Notes: generated by a model from the letters alone, not told the origin. A stretch of 64,000 nt of DNA from Apium graveolens (GCF_009905375.1 NW_027417559.1:96227-160226), one strand, 5' to 3'. Shown: positions 11,458 to 23,760, counted from the stretch's first letter. Program-made: numbers and translations.

Positions 11458-13248
11458 ATGTACCGCAAAATAAATGGGATCATCGATAGTGGTTGTTCAC
11501 GTCCTATGACCGATGATAAATCCAAGTTTCTATCTCTAGTTTCCAGGGAAGGTGGTTTAGTTAATCTTGGAGATTCTAACACTGTCCGAATTATTGGTAA
11601 ATGCACCATTGGTAATGACATGTTCGCTATTTCTAATGTTCGTTTAGTAGATGGTTTGAAATACAATCTTATTAGTGTAAGTCAACTTACCGATACTGGT
11701 CATAAAGTTAACTTTGATAAAGATGTATGCTATATTGGTACTCAATCTAATGAGTTTGCTTTAGTTTCCAAAAGAAAAGGGAATATTTTCGTGTTAGATT
11801 TTGATGAACAGCAGGAGGAAATCTGTCTTGCTACTGTTCAAGATCAGCAGAATCTTTGGCATCGACGTCTAGGTCATGTTCACATGGATCTTCTTCGAAA
11901 GATATCTTCTCATGATCTGGTACGAGGACCGCCCAAGCTGAAATACAAGAAGTTTGAACCTTGTTCGATATGTCAGCTAGGAAAACAGGTGAAAACATCT
12001 TTTATTGCTTAGAATCGTGTGTCAACAACTGATCCTTCGCATCTTCTTCAATTAGATCTTTTTGGTCCTGAAAGGTATGTAAGTCTTGGAGGTAAAAATT
12101 ATGCATTTGTCATAGTTGATGATTACTCATGTTTTACATGGGTATTATTTTTACGTACTAAGGATGAAGCTTTTATTGAATTTAAAGACCTTATTACTAA
12201 CCTTGAAACTAAGTATTCATATAAGCTCAAGACTATCCGTAGTGACCATGGAGGTGAATTCGAGAAGGATTTCATAACCTTCTGCAAATCGAGAGGGATC
12301 ACTCATGAATTCTCAGCTCCTCATACTCCTCATCAGAATGGAGTAGTGGAACGCAAGAACAGGACACTACATGAGACAACAAGAACTTTTCTGCATGAGA
12401 GTAAGCTTCCTCGTAATTTTTGGGCTGAAGCTGTTTATACATCATGTTATGTTCTTAATAGAGTTCTTATCCGTCCTATATTTCTTAAAACTCCTTATGA
12501 ATTGCTTAAGAAAAAGACTCCTAACATTAGTTATTTTCGAGTATTTGGTTCCAAGTGTTTTATTTTAGATACTCAAAATAATCGAGGCAAGTTCGATTCA
12601 AAATCTATGGAAGGAATCTTCTTGGGTTATTCTACAACAAGCAAGGCTTATCGAGTTTTTAATTCGGTCAAGAACAAAGTAGAAGAATCCAAAAATATTG
12701 CATTCAATGAATCTTCAAGCAATATATCTCAAATTAACGAAGACACTGCGGATCAATCGTCTCATTCCCAAATGAGACAGTCTTATTCTGAAAAGAGTCA
12801 GTCTCATTCTGACAAATCGAGCAGTCAAGCCTCTCCAGGTCCATCGCAATCTTCTGATAACTCTTCAGGTTCTTCTCAAGATTCAGATATATCTTCTGGC
12901 TCTCCAAAGAATCCTGATAGTGTCTCAAATGTGTTCTCTGTTACTCCTTTGGATAAATCTTCACAAGCAGAAATGAGACAGTCTCTTTTGAATGAGACAA
13001 CCCCTATTCATTTCCAGGCAGACAACTCTAATGAGGAAGAGATGAGTAATATTCGTCTTCCCAAGTCTTCTAGAACTGTGAAGAATCATCCACCAGATAA
13101 TCTTCTCACTGATTTAGATCAAGGAATCTCTACACAAAGCATACTTCATAATTTATGTGCATTTGGTGCATTTGTTGCTGAGTTCGAATTGAAAAATGCT
13201 CAAGAAGTAGTTACAGACGAAAACTGGTATGTGGAAATGCGGGAATAA
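11458..13248 (+). pseudogene. SIRE protease and integrase region of Pol
   Basis: The aspartic protease active site is visible as IIDSGCSRPM (about 11479-11508). The integrase begins with a zinc-binding HHCC region (LWHRRLGHVH near 11853, then CSICQLGKQ near 11962). The catalytic core keeps the DDE triad: DLFGP (12055), SDHGGEFE (12241) and NGVVERKNRT (12337). A TAG at 12010-12012 interrupts the integrase between zinc finger and core. A serine-rich stretch follows (12715-12950). The frame ends at a TAA at 13246-13248, just before reverse transcriptase. Function would be polyprotein cleavage and cDNA integration, but the two stops make this copy non-functional. Confidence 0.9.
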
Positions 13249-14722
13249 TTGAACCAGTTTGAACGCTGTGATGTTTGGGAACTCGTTCCACCTCCTCGGA
13301 ATACTAAAGTCATTGGAACTCGTTGGGTTTTCAAGAATAAGAAGGATGAAGATGGAAATATCATTCGCAATAAAGCTCGTTTAGTTGCTCAGGGATACAA
13401 TCAACAGGTTGGGATTGATTATAATGAGATATATGCCCCTGTAGCTCGTCTGGAAGCTATTTGAATACTTATGGCATTTACAGCTCACAAGAGATTCAAG
13501 CTATATCAAATGGACGTCAAGAGCGCTTTTCTTAATGGCTATCTTAAGGAAGAAGTATATGTGAAGCAGCCTCCAGGTTTTGTTCATGAAAAATATCCTA
13601 ACTACGTTTACAGGCACAAGAAATCTGTCCATGGATTGAGACAGTCCCCTCGTTGTTGGTACGAACGTCTCAGTCAGTTTCTTGTAAACAATGGCTTCAC
13701 TCGCGATACACTCGATCCAACTCTTTTTATATTTCATAAAAGTGATAACTTCCTTTTAGTTCAAGTTTATGTAGATGATATAGTACTTGGATCTAGTACT
13801 TGGATCTTCTAATGAATCTTTGTGTAAGTGGTTTTCTAACTGCATGCATAAGGAATTTGATATGAGTTTGATGGGTGAATTGCAGTACTTTCTAGGTTTG
13901 CAAATTAATCAGTCTAATGCAGGAATATTTATTCAGCAAGGCAAATATATTAAAGATCTACTTAAAAGGTTTGCACTTGAACATGTCACACCTAAATCGA
14001 CTCCAATGAGTACTTCAGTTAAGATCACAAAGGATGAATAAGGTACACTGTAGATGTCGCTAAATTTCTAGGTATGATTGGTTCTTCGTTATATTTAACT
14101 GCCTCATGACCTGACATTATGTATAGTGTATGCTTGTGTGCATGTTTTCAGTCTCAACCTAAGGAATCACATTTGAATGCCGTTAAACGTATCTTTAAAT
14201 ATCTAAAGGGTACGAGTAACTTGGGATTATTTTATCCTAGTTCCTCTTCCTTTGACTTAATCGGTTTTTTAGATGCTGACTATGCAGGGTCACAGATTGA
14301 TAGAAAAAGCACAAGTGGTGCTTGTGAATTTTTAGGAGATTGTTTGGTTGCATGGCATAGAAAAAAAGCAAACCTTTGTAGCTCTTTCTACAGCTGAAGG
14401 AGAGTACATTGCAGCTGGAAATTACTGTGCTCAAATTTTATGAATGCAACAAACATTGCAGGATTTTGGTATTTTTTATACAAATATCCCTATTTATTGT
14501 GATAATACCTCTGCAATTAATATCTCTAAAAATCCTGTCATGCATTCTCGTACTAAGCATATTGATGTTCGTCACCATTTTCTACGTGATAATGTCTCTA
14601 AAGGTAACATTGACCTAATTTATATATCTAACGAGAAACAGCGTGCATATATTTTCACTAAGCCCTTAGTTGAAGATTATTTTTGTATAATGCGTCGTGA
14701 ATTAGGTATGTGTTCCATGTAA
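13249..14722 (+). pseudogene. SIRE reverse transcriptase and RNase H, broken
   Basis: Copia reverse transcriptase starts with [20 protein letters not shown] (about 13273) and has the copia blocks KARLVAQGY (13373), [11 protein letters not shown] (13507) and the catalytic YVDDI (13768). A TGA interrupts it at 13462-13464. A perfect 13-bp tandem duplication at 13781-13806 shifts the frame just behind YVDDI. RNase H follows in several frames: DADYAG (14272), RKSTSG (14299), a segment ending in KPLVEDYF and a stop at 14720-14722. At least two frameshifts and several stops are present. Confidence 0.9.
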
Positions 14723-15141
14723 TTTTTACGTGATTATTTGTGAATTATTTCATATATTTATTTGTTTTATGGTATCTTTTATATTAGGGAATATAGTTCC
14801 GTATTCATGCATATTTATTACATGTATTTATGTCTGTGATTTTGTGTTTGTTTTATAATTATTTTATTTTTTTTGGTCCGTGTGTTTCTCCGTGTGGCAT
14901 GCAAATAGATTTAGGCTATCTAATTGATATGACTTATCATCTCCTCGTATCACGTGCATGTACTTCTATCTCAGTACATCTCCTCTCTCTTCCTTTTTCG
15001 TTTCCACTTCCACTTCTAACTCCTTGTCTTCTCACTCTTATATATTTTTCTTTTTCTAATCTCTTCAGTTTCTTCACTGCATCCTCACATTCTCTCTCAA
15101 ATTTTTATCCTCTTTCTCTTAACCCTCTACTTTCTCTCCCC

Positions 15142-16792
15142 ATGGCTCGTCAATCAACCCATTTTACTCGATCAAGATCTGCCGCTCACCAAACCCCATC
15201 CGCTGGTGCCTCAGGCTCTAAGCGTCGTCGTATTAGTAAACTGGAATCAGAAGTCTCCAGTGGAGCATCTCACGACTCGTTTGATCGGCATGCAAAAGCA
15301 AGCGGTTCCAAGATTCAATCCAAGCCCATTCTCAAAGAGCGTTTATGTGATGTGGATTTATTGACTCATATTGGTGTGTTTGATCTGTTCAAAACTCAAG
15401 GTTGTGAATCGTTGCTATCTCCGGCTGAAGTTGACTACCCAGAACTCGTTCGTGAGTTTTATGCCAATTTTCAATCACTTCAAGATGGTTTGGTGTATTC
15501 GAATGTTTGAGGGACTCCCATGGTTTTCAAGGCCGACATGCTTGCCAAAATAGGAGGGTTATCTAATCAAGGGGTGTGTCCGTTCACCACACCAAGCTTT
15601 CATGGATGTTCCGGGACTATAATATGAGGAACAGCATAAGACTATTGTTGGGGAGAATTTTATTGACGTCTCCGTAAAACCCTCGGTATCAGATCTAACC
15701 CCACTTTGTTTGTTATTGTTTAAGTTATTTCATACAAACATTTTGCCTCGTAAAAGCGGTCGAGATCGTATTATATTTCAAGATTCCATTTTATTGTCCA
15801 TGTTTGTTAAAAAGGTTCTCTGTAATTTAGAAAAAAAAGGTTCCCTGTAATGTTTCTTCTTTGATAATTAAAAACATGAGTCACTGCTTGAGTCAGGAGT
15901 CGATGCATTTATCCTACCCCGCTTGTTGACTAAAATTTTTCAGTATATTTGTGTGTCTGTTGATTCTGTTAAAATGGAGAAGGTTAGCACTGTTTTTGAT
16001 TTGTCAGTGTTAACTGCAAATAGCTTGATTGTGTTTGAGTTGAATGAGTTGTTTTTTGATGAAACTCATAAGAATTTCGGTGGTATTCCTAAGTCCCCGA
16101 ATTACGCGTCTGACCCCTTCGATCAACCCATAAACACTCTGCTCAATTCCTTGTTGATTAAATTAAATGAGAATTATGCCGCTATGGCTAATCTTAATCA
16201 ATATTTTGTTTCTGTTGAGACTCTTGGTTCACTAACGTCACAGGTTAGTATGATGCATGCTTCTTTCGAATTGTTTCAAAAATTTGTATGTTCTTCTCTG
16301 GATTCGATTAATGCCAAACTGTCTGTTTTGCATACTCATGATATTAAGCTTTCTAAGACTTTGGATTTTGAGTTCGGAACCCTTCATGAGCCTGGGAAAA
16401 AGAATTTGTGAAGTTGTTTTCAAACTGGGCTCCGAAACAAAATTTGTGTCGCAGCAGCTATCTGCTATGCAGGACAAAGGGAAAATGTACTGGCACAAGA
16501 AGCGTGATTGGATCAGAGACTGCACGTTGGAAGAGATTATTGCTCCTTTTCCACTTCCTTCCATTCCTCCACCCTCTGTTTTTAGTCTGACAAAGGAATA
16601 ATACAAGGATAAATTTTTTAAATGACTTCGAGAAAGAGACGGCAAGGCACCAGCACAGGACGCATTCGACAAGCTCTGTTCTGAATATGGATCTGCACCA
16701 GTTTTTCCAACTGCAAAGGATAGGCTTCAGGCTCTGGTAATGACAAAGAGAAGACTCAGGTTGATTTGTCTTCTTCAGATGACTCCGACTGA
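15142..16792 (+). pseudogene. Third ORF of the SIRE-type element (plant-transposon-protein-like), broken
   Basis: It lies behind RNase H, in the place where SIRE elements carry an env-like ORF. The start ATG 15142 follows a pyrimidine-rich leader. The N-terminus is serine/arginine-rich and basic. A block with SKPILKER (about 15325) and LVREFYANF (15446) closely resembles the third ORF of the Athila element at 39347; both fit what I know as the putative plant transposon protein domain. The first frame stops near 15510, a second frame is open at 15923-16411, and the acidic ending SSSDDSD stops at 16792. A helical region (16140-16360) may be coiled coil. I see no clear signal peptide, so an envelope role is unsupported. 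Confidence 0.65.
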
Positions 16793-16808
16793 TCCCTTTT
16801 ACGATGAT

Positions 16809-16824
16809 GAAGGGGGAGGAAAAA
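16809..16824 (+). other. Extra polypurine tract behind ORF3 (SIRE)
   Basis: GAAGGGGGAGGAAAAA, right behind the ORF3 stop, resembles the terminal tract at 17219. It could be a second plus-strand primer site or a relic of duplication. Confidence 0.4.
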
Positions 16825-17218
16825 TGTTATTAAATGCTTGTTTCTGTTTAAGACTATTTTGTGTTTCTGTTTAAGACTGTGTTTATTTGGTTTGATGAAT
16901 GATTTTGGATGTTTTTTTAAAGACAACTGGGCACCCTGATTGAATGGGTGGGTTGTTCTTTAGTTGGGTTTATTAAGTGTTTTATATATTGGGGATTGTC
17001 TAATTTGATTGTCTCTTTATGTCTTATGCTTACTGTCTCATTCATACATAACATTACTTAAGCGTCTCATTCATGTGTAATATTGTGTCTCACTTGGTTG
17101 TCTCACTTGCATACCTGTTGCATTCATAACTGTTATATATTGTGTTGCTACTAATCCTTTCTTACAGGGATTTAAGTGTTTTTGATAGGGGAGCAATTGT
17201 TCCTTTTGTCATCATCAT

Positions 17219-17231
17219 AAAAGGGGGAGAA
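17219..17231 (+). other. Polypurine tract of the SIRE-type element
   Basis: AAAAGGGGGAGAA abuts the 3' LTR start TGTTGG at 17232. It is the expected plus-strand primer for reverse transcription. Confidence 0.9.
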
Positions 17232-18209
17232 TGTTGGTTTACAAGGTTTCTGATGATGAACCAAATACAACAGAATGAGAATACTACAACAGGATGATTC
17301 AACGAGTTTGCAACAGACACATGATTGCAGTTTTCAGAGACATTCTAGCAGATAAGGGTTGTTAGGTTTTTTAATGTAAATCTTAGTTTGACTAGAAATA
17401 AACCTCTTCTCAACAAACCCTATCTTAAACTATCTTAAACTTAGTTTGAATCTTTCAAATACTTATCTTTAACTAAGTTTATCCATTTTCAAACACTCTA
17501 ACAAATTATCTTCAGAACTTATTCAAATCATTTCAAACAAAACCGTTTTATATATATCAGTTATCTTATCTTTGGTTTAAAACAAAATATGTTGGACTTT
17601 ACCTATAAATACAACAATATCTCAGATTTAAGACCAATGCTTTCACGTCTATTTCTCTTTATCTGAAACACTCTCTTGTTCATTATTCTCGAAATACAAA
17701 TCCAGTCGAACAAGATATAGTTTGAGTTGTAATTAATTTGTTTATTCTTGTACTCATGTATTCATATCAATTTTGTGTCGTGTTGTGGCAAGACTTGATT
17801 TCAAAGTATAACAAGGTAGCTAGAAGGCTCAGGAATAGCAGTTGGCTAGGTAGCAAGGTTAGCTTGGGAAAGGGTTACTTTCAAGTGCTATATTTGTAAA
17901 CACGGAAAGAATGTAAGTTCTTTATTAAAGTTTATATAATACATTCTCTATGCTAGTTGTCATAGGGACTTGGATGTAAACCATAGACTAGGTATAAGGG
18001 CCAAACCAAGTGAAAACTTCTGGTATTTTTACTTTATTCAGTTTTCAGCATACTGCATTTATATTACTGTTATTTTCATTCTGCAGTTAAAAGAGACTAT
18101 CCCATTCCCTGTCTCATTTGTAAAGGGACTGTCCCATTTGCATAAGAGACTGTCCCATTTGCTTTGACAGTTAGAATATAATACATATCTATCGAGTTTT
18201 TGAATTTCA
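17232..18209 (+). repeat. 3' LTR of the SIRE-type element
   Basis: 978 bp from TGTTGG to TTTCA, followed by the TSD copy TAAAG. It has the TATA box CTATAAATAC (17603) and the GACTGTCCCATTTG-like repeats (18092-18168) and lacks the CACTA insert. It differs from the 5' LTR by many point changes and a small duplication (CTATCTTAAA near 17420). Confidence 0.93.
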
Positions 18210-18319
18210 TAAAGCAGAATGGGACCTGTAAGTTAAGTTTGTTCTTCGAGGCTTATATGAAATAAATATTTAAATTTCCTCAATTGAATTACCAACACGC
18301 GCCAAGTAGTTCCGACCTG

Positions 18320-18960
18320 CTTTTTACCGATGACAAATGAGTTTTACCCATTATATGTCACTTTGACATAGAAAATGGCCCAAATTGTCATTTTCGGAAA
18401 AGATGGCCCAAATTGTCACTTCATAACAGAAGTTCGTCTACCGTTTTGACATTTTTTTAAAAAGTAAAACGGAACTTCGTGAACCGTTAGCCTTACCGGA
18501 AAGGATGTAAAACGCGATTTCGTCCACCGTTTTTTGTTTTAAAAATATTATTATTACCTTAAACGGAGCTTAATTCACCGTTTACAATAATAAACCGTTT
18601 GCTTGTCTTTAAAAAAATAAAAAGGTAAAACGGGGTTTCAAGAAATGTTTTTTGTAGAATAAAATAAAAGCTGGGTCACTTAGACTAAAACGGAGATTAG
18701 GAAATCGTTTGCTTGTTTTTAAAAATATAAAAAGTAAAATGTGGTTTGAAGAAATGTTTTGTCGAATAAAATAAAAGCTGGAACACTTAGACTAAAACGG
18801 AGGTTGAAAAACCGTTTGCTTGTTTTTAGAAAAATGAAAAAGTAAAACATCTTTTGAAGAAACATTTCTATGGAATATTTTGTAGTTAAATGGGACACGA
18901 TATGCCGTTTTGCTGAAAACGCTTTTAAAAGAATCGTTTTGCATGTTGAACTTCAGCAGC
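18320..18960. repeat. Left AAAACGG repeat block of the MULE/PMD region
   Basis: It begins with a 31-bp sequence (18320-18350) that recurs in the same orientation at 28690-28720. Two ATGGCCCAAATTGTCA-type units follow at 18374 and 18401. Then come many short units of the form AAAACGGA...ACCGTTTGCTTGTTTTTA (18430-18950), diverged and irregular. This looks like subterminal repeat sequence of a large DNA transposon. A clear terminal inverted repeat could not be found by eye. Confidence 0.6.
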
Positions 18961-19183
18961 TTCTATTCTTTTCAGAAGCTACTGGATTTTTTTAAATTTT
19001 TTTACTAAAATACACCAAAACATTAAATTGACAGTAAAAAAACTTGCTATTTCATGTAATTAAAACATATAATTAAATTGATAATAAAAAAACACACGAA
19101 TACATTAAAATAAGTAATAAAATTCTTCAAAGTCAATACAATTTTTTAGGAAACATTGTTACTAAACAAATCACTAATACAAC
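18961..19183. other. AT-rich segment downstream of the MULE gene
   Basis: No gene. It is probably 3' flanking sequence of the minus-strand transposase. Confidence 0.5.
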
Positions 19184-20796
19184 TCATTTTTTTCCCTTGG
19201 GTGCTTGAAAATCCATCGCATTTTGATACCTCGTCGACTTCCTTCTTCCTTTATTTTTCTCAACATCTTTGTCATGTATCACGGTTGGGAAATTATTAAC
19301 CGTCGGCCAACGAGAATCTCCTTTGCTCGGAATGGGTTCAAAAATACCATTGTAAACCATCGATGCATTGTCTAACCTATAGATTTCGTCAACCAACGAT
19401 TCATGGCTCAATTTCAAATGCGCGTAACATGCTATAACATGAGAACATGGAATACGATACGTTTGCCATTTCCCACAAGAACACAAGTACTCGGGAATCC
19501 TAATGGTATGCTTATTCCCCCCTTTTGGTCAACCTTTCTAGTGACTACTTCAAACAACAATGAATTTCGATCATAAACTTTAACACTATGACCCCTAGCA
19601 CGCACAATGGACCGACTCAACCTCTTGCTTGCATGATTAGTAAACAATCGACCTTTAGATAATTCAGTTGCAATTTCCAAATGCCTTTTTATCAAAATAC
19701 TCAACCGTCTTAAAAAATAATGCTCTAACCAATGAACTAATCGGGAGTTTTCTAGCATCAAGGATCGCGTTGTTCCGACTTTCCGCATGGTTGGTGGTCA
19801 TCATGCCATAACGTTTCCCTCCATCATATGCTAAAGATCATTTACTTAATGGTTTATCTTCAAACCATTATGCCGTCCTAGGCTCCACAATCAACAATTG
19901 TTCCCATAAAAATTCAAACTTCTTCTCTTGCACCTGAGAAGCCAACTCAACTAACTTATTTTTCAAACCCTTTCTCCTATGTGCAGTAAAAAATTTGAAG
20001 CCAAGTGTCTAATGCAAAACCTATGATGGTCAAGAGGCTCGCACCATCCTATCTGTTGCATAGCAGCAATAATACCAGCATGTCTATCAGAAATGACACA
20101 AATCCCATGTCTCCTACCTGCCACAAACCTCCTCAATCTATCCATGAACCACCCCCAACTGGAAACATTCTCGGATTCGACAATAGCAAATGCAAGTGGA
20201 AGAATATGACTAAACCCATCCACTGCCACAACACTCAATAGTACACCCGAATATGGACCATAAAGGTGAGTCCCATCTATATGTATGACATGAATACAAT
20301 GCTCAAATCCATCAATGCATGGTTTGAAAGCCCATAACAGTCTCTTGATTGTCACTTCCTGTTCCAAATAAGACATAATATACTCGTTAACTACAAAAGC
20401 ATTACATAAATATGGAAATCATTTAAAAATCTATGGGATACTAGTACAAAGAGATAGAATACCTCTAAACTCCCACGATCTTCCGTTTCATCCTCCTTAA
20501 AAACCAACCAACCTTGGTTCCCACATTAAAACATTGGAACGCTTCCATCAAAAAGGGGAGATCCTCATATGAACCTTCCCAAGAACCATGTTCTTCATCC
20601 ATTGCTAGCTTTTTCGCATCTCTAATCTTCTTTCTTCCCGGTTGGTAACCAAAAATGCTTTTCACCGTGGCCATCAACACTTTTTCCTTAACCGTGGGAT
20701 CGACAACGATTTGATCCTTAACTAGTTCAAGAATATCATGAGATGTCAAATTAGGATGGTCTTGAGTAACGGTGGTGCGCAAACATGAAATAGATA

Positions 20797-22445
20797 TGTC
20801 CTAAGTCCAATCATGTATGAGGATTTAGGAATAACTTTTACGTAATCTGTTTTGATTTCATTGATATTAATAAAAGACTTGTTTTGTTTTTATTGCGGGC
20901 TCTATCTATTTAAATGTTTAAATAAGATATACCACAGTTTAGAGTAAAGCTTTTTATGGATTGTGATGAGATCATAATAATGAGACCTAAAAGATGATAA
21001 CTCTAAACTTAAATAGTTCCTGGTCGTAGGATTACTAACTGGTAATTAATAATTCGCAAAGATCGGTACATACTATGCTTGCTTCATTATGAAGGATGTC
21101 TGTTCTCATAGACATTTGTGTGGTGACACTATAGCTAGTATGTAGGTACTTATTATAGAATAAGTTCACTGAACATGACTCCCACAGCTGAACAACTGAT
21201 GGAGTTCACTCACGTGTCAGCAGTTGTTCACATAGTGATAGTTGTACAAGTATCCTTAGACTTGAGGTTATCATAGTCATCATGTGTACACTGAACTATG
21301 CTTTGGTTTAGTTTTTAGTCTCAAGGGACAATTATAAGGGCTCTACTGGGTATAGGAATTTGTACACGAAGATAGTGTATGATTAATAAAGGATCTACCC
21401 CTTCCAGTGTAGGAAGAAAATGTTCAATGCTGATCCACTTATGTTAGTTCAGGAATCTCTGGCCAGAGTGAATGAAATTAGAAAGGAGTTTCTAATTTAC
21501 ATTAAATAGAACTAAGCATAGTGAATGGGAAAGCAAGTGATTAAATAAGATAGGCTTGACACAAGTTCCATGCCTTGTATTTAATCGTGACATTGCAGGG
21601 TAGAAGGAATTAATTGTACGGTAACTACTCACTGAATAGGTTCTTGGTATTCTCAGCAGTGAATTCGTATTATCCGGATAGTCGCGATATGCTGAGAAGT
21701 ATCCCTCACGATGTAGAATAAATATGATTAATTAATTAATCATATTTAATGAATTAGAGAATTTATATAAATAATGATAAAATAGTTTTATTATTATTTA
21801 TTTCTACTACCGGCTTAATATTGAACCTACAGGGTCACACCATAAAAGAGAATGATTTAATGGTGGAAGAATTAATTAATAATGGCTGATAATTATTTAT
21901 TTATAAAATAAATAATTAATTGGAAAATTTAATAATTGATTAAATGAGATTTAATTGATTATAAATTAATTAAGAAAAGGTTCTTAATATTATTAATTAA
22001 GAATTTAATTTTTGGAAATTAAATCAAGAGAGAGAATTATTTCTAAAGTGTTTAGAAAAATGATTAATAATTAAAAGGTGTTTTAATTATTAATGAGAAT
22101 AATAAAGGGTTAATAATAATAATATTTTATGGGAAAATTTTCAGCTGAAAATTTTGCCTATAAATATACTATTATAAACCCTATTTTTGCCTCAACCTAA
22201 AATTTTTACAAAACCCTAATTCTCTCCACCTCCTCCTTCTCCATTACATCGTTTTCTTGGTGGATACCGGTGGAGTGCTTCACACTTGAGGAGCAGCTGC
22301 TAAGGATCTCCACTCGTGGTTCTTGGATCGCTATTAAAGACCTCCATCTTTCCATTGATGTAAACCTTCTTAAGGTAAACATACTGAACTACGAATTAAA
22401 TATTATTTTTTGTATGGATCCTGTGGAGGGTTTCAGTTCTTTTTA
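20797..22445 (+). mobile_element. Solo-LTR-like insertion inside the MULE gene
   Basis: About 1.65 kb of non-coding sequence separates codons that belong together in the transposase. It starts TGTCCTAAGTCC. It has a long U3-like region with AT-rich palindromes (AATATGATTAATTAATTAAT... near 21720), a TATA box CTATAAATATAC at 22158-22169 and a pyrimidine-rich leader behind it, as expected of an LTR on the plus strand. AGATA on the left (20792-20796) and AGATTTA on the right (22446-22452) may be an altered TSD. The exact right end is uncertain and no TG...CA pair is proven, so solo LTR is the best, not the only, reading. Confidence 0.55.
22158..22169 (+). promoter_or_regulatory. TATA box in the solo-LTR-like insertion
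   Basis: CTATAAATATAC lies about 290 bp before the right end and is followed by CCCTAAT and a C/T-rich leader. Confidence 0.45.
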
Positions 22446-23439
22446 AGATTTATGTTTACGTTTTCGCTGCGTTTATGTGCTAAAAACCCTTCAAAACATG
22501 TGTGTGGTCCGGAAGTTTCCATAATTTGAAATTTTCCAAGTGATTTTCGCAACCTAACTTTTAAACTCCATTCACAACCACTATCGTTATTCTTATAAAC
22601 AACAATCCAATACACATCACTTAATCTAACCACCTTAATCTCTTGATGATTCCTGATATGAAACTCTCTAACCGTATGCATCAACACTTTTTTTGAGTCG
22701 AATATCATCCCCTCCCTCAACCTCATTGAATCCAATGTCTCCTCCCGTGTAATCAAATCCGAATCAAAAACATCATAAGCATCCAAACTTCTACTACTAA
22801 CCGTATCACCACCAACATACATACTACTAATAGTTTGAAAATCAAAACCCCTACTACCACTCGTCTCGAAAACTCTCGAACTAGTTTCCACAACTCTCGT
22901 ACTTGTTTCAATTAATGGACAAGTTGAATTTTTTTGTAAATAAATTTCAACAATAAAAGGAGGTCCATTCGAAACAATAATTCCAAACATCATCTCAACA
23001 TCATCAACATCATCATCATCAATCAGAATAATACCAAATTTCATATCATTGAAATTTTTCCATCAATAACACAACTTAAAATCATACAAACTCCTATCAA
23101 TTTTCAATTTCAAAAATAATACGTCGCACAAATTATTAAAATTTATACTAGAATCGAGTCTTACTTGCTTTGAAACCGGTTTATCATATACGTAACCCTC
23201 TAATTGAGTTTGTCGTATATTACCATCAGTATAAATCCACGCAATCACCGTCACTGATTGTGCTCCAGATCCCGAACCCGAAGCCATTAATAAATCTGTA
23301 AGAATTTTATTAAATGTATATATATAATTTTATCTTGATATTCGAATTTTAGGTTTGCAAAGTAAGAAGCAGAAGACACTTGTGTTTGCAAAGTGAGAGA
23401 CACAACAGGTAGTTGTGTGCGTCTGTTAAATTTGCAATA

Positions 23440-23760
23440 ATAATATAAAACGACACTTCATCCCCCTTTAAGCTATATATTTTTTTTGTTAAACAAGTAA
23501 AACGGAACACGATGAACCGTTAGATGTCGTTTTTAAAATCAACCAAAACGGAACACGAACTTCCGTTAAGCTATATATATATATATTTTAAACAATCAAA
23601 ATGGAACACGAACATCCGTTTTATATGTAAATCATGTAAAACATATGAAACGGAACACGAACTTCTATTTTCTTTTTAAAAAAGGTACCAAAACGTGGTT
23701 TTATCTACCATTTTCTTTCTTTTATTTTACACTCTTCTGTTTTAAAAAATGTGAAAGACC
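23440..23760. repeat. Middle AAAACGG repeat block, between PMD and MULE genes
   Basis: Repeated units of the form GTAAAACGGAACACGA(T)GAACCGTT occur at 23498, 23550, 23596 and 23648, with runs of A/T between them. The same motif family flanks the region at 18430-18950 and 28570-28600. It lies upstream of the MULE start and downstream of the PMD stop. Confidence 0.6.

Larger units (their letters stand above)
8476..18209 (+). mobile_element. SIRE-type Ty1/copia retrotransposon, complete but decayed
   Basis: A 9.7-kb element flanked by the perfect 5-bp TSD TAAAG (8471-8475 and 18210-18214). Order: 5' LTR, initiator-Met-type primer-binding site, gag with CCHC knuckle, protease, integrase, reverse transcriptase, RNase H, a third ORF, a polypurine tract, 3' LTR. 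Integrase before reverse transcriptase defines Ty1/copia; the long gag linker, the third ORF behind RNase H and the AAAAGGGGGAGAA tract just before TGTTGG fit the SIRE/Maximus lineage. Coding regions have several stops and frameshifts, and the two LTRs differ visibly, so the insertion is not recent. It is the flank against which the MULE/PMD region begins. Confidence 0.93.
19184..23287 (-). pseudogene. MULE (Mutator-like) transposase, broken and interrupted
   Basis: This would be a nuclear transposase that cuts and moves Mutator-like DNA elements. Reading on the minus strand from ATG 23287, an N-terminal region runs to an in-frame TGA (23063-23065), then continues to a MuDR-type DNA-binding region (MHTVREFHIRNHQEIKV, about 22680-22630, with later Cys/His). 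The gene is split at about 22445/20797 by a 1.65-kb insertion. It resumes with a DHPNLTSHDILELV block (20765), the transposase core (IHIDGTHLYGPYSG near 20290; VISDRHAGI near 20090; a following Cys/His pair) and ends in a SWIM zinc finger (CSCGKWQTYRIPCSH, 19483-19439) and a lysine-rich tail stopping at 19184. There are frameshifts near 20505, 19960 and 19500. All main domains of the family are recognisable, but the gene is dead. Confidence 0.85.

Noticed and set aside
14830..15141. Hydrophobic extension of SIRE ORF3 upstream of ATG 15142 as a signal peptide
   Set aside because: It is a translation of the C/T-rich leader; the ATG at 15142 in good context is the likelier start.
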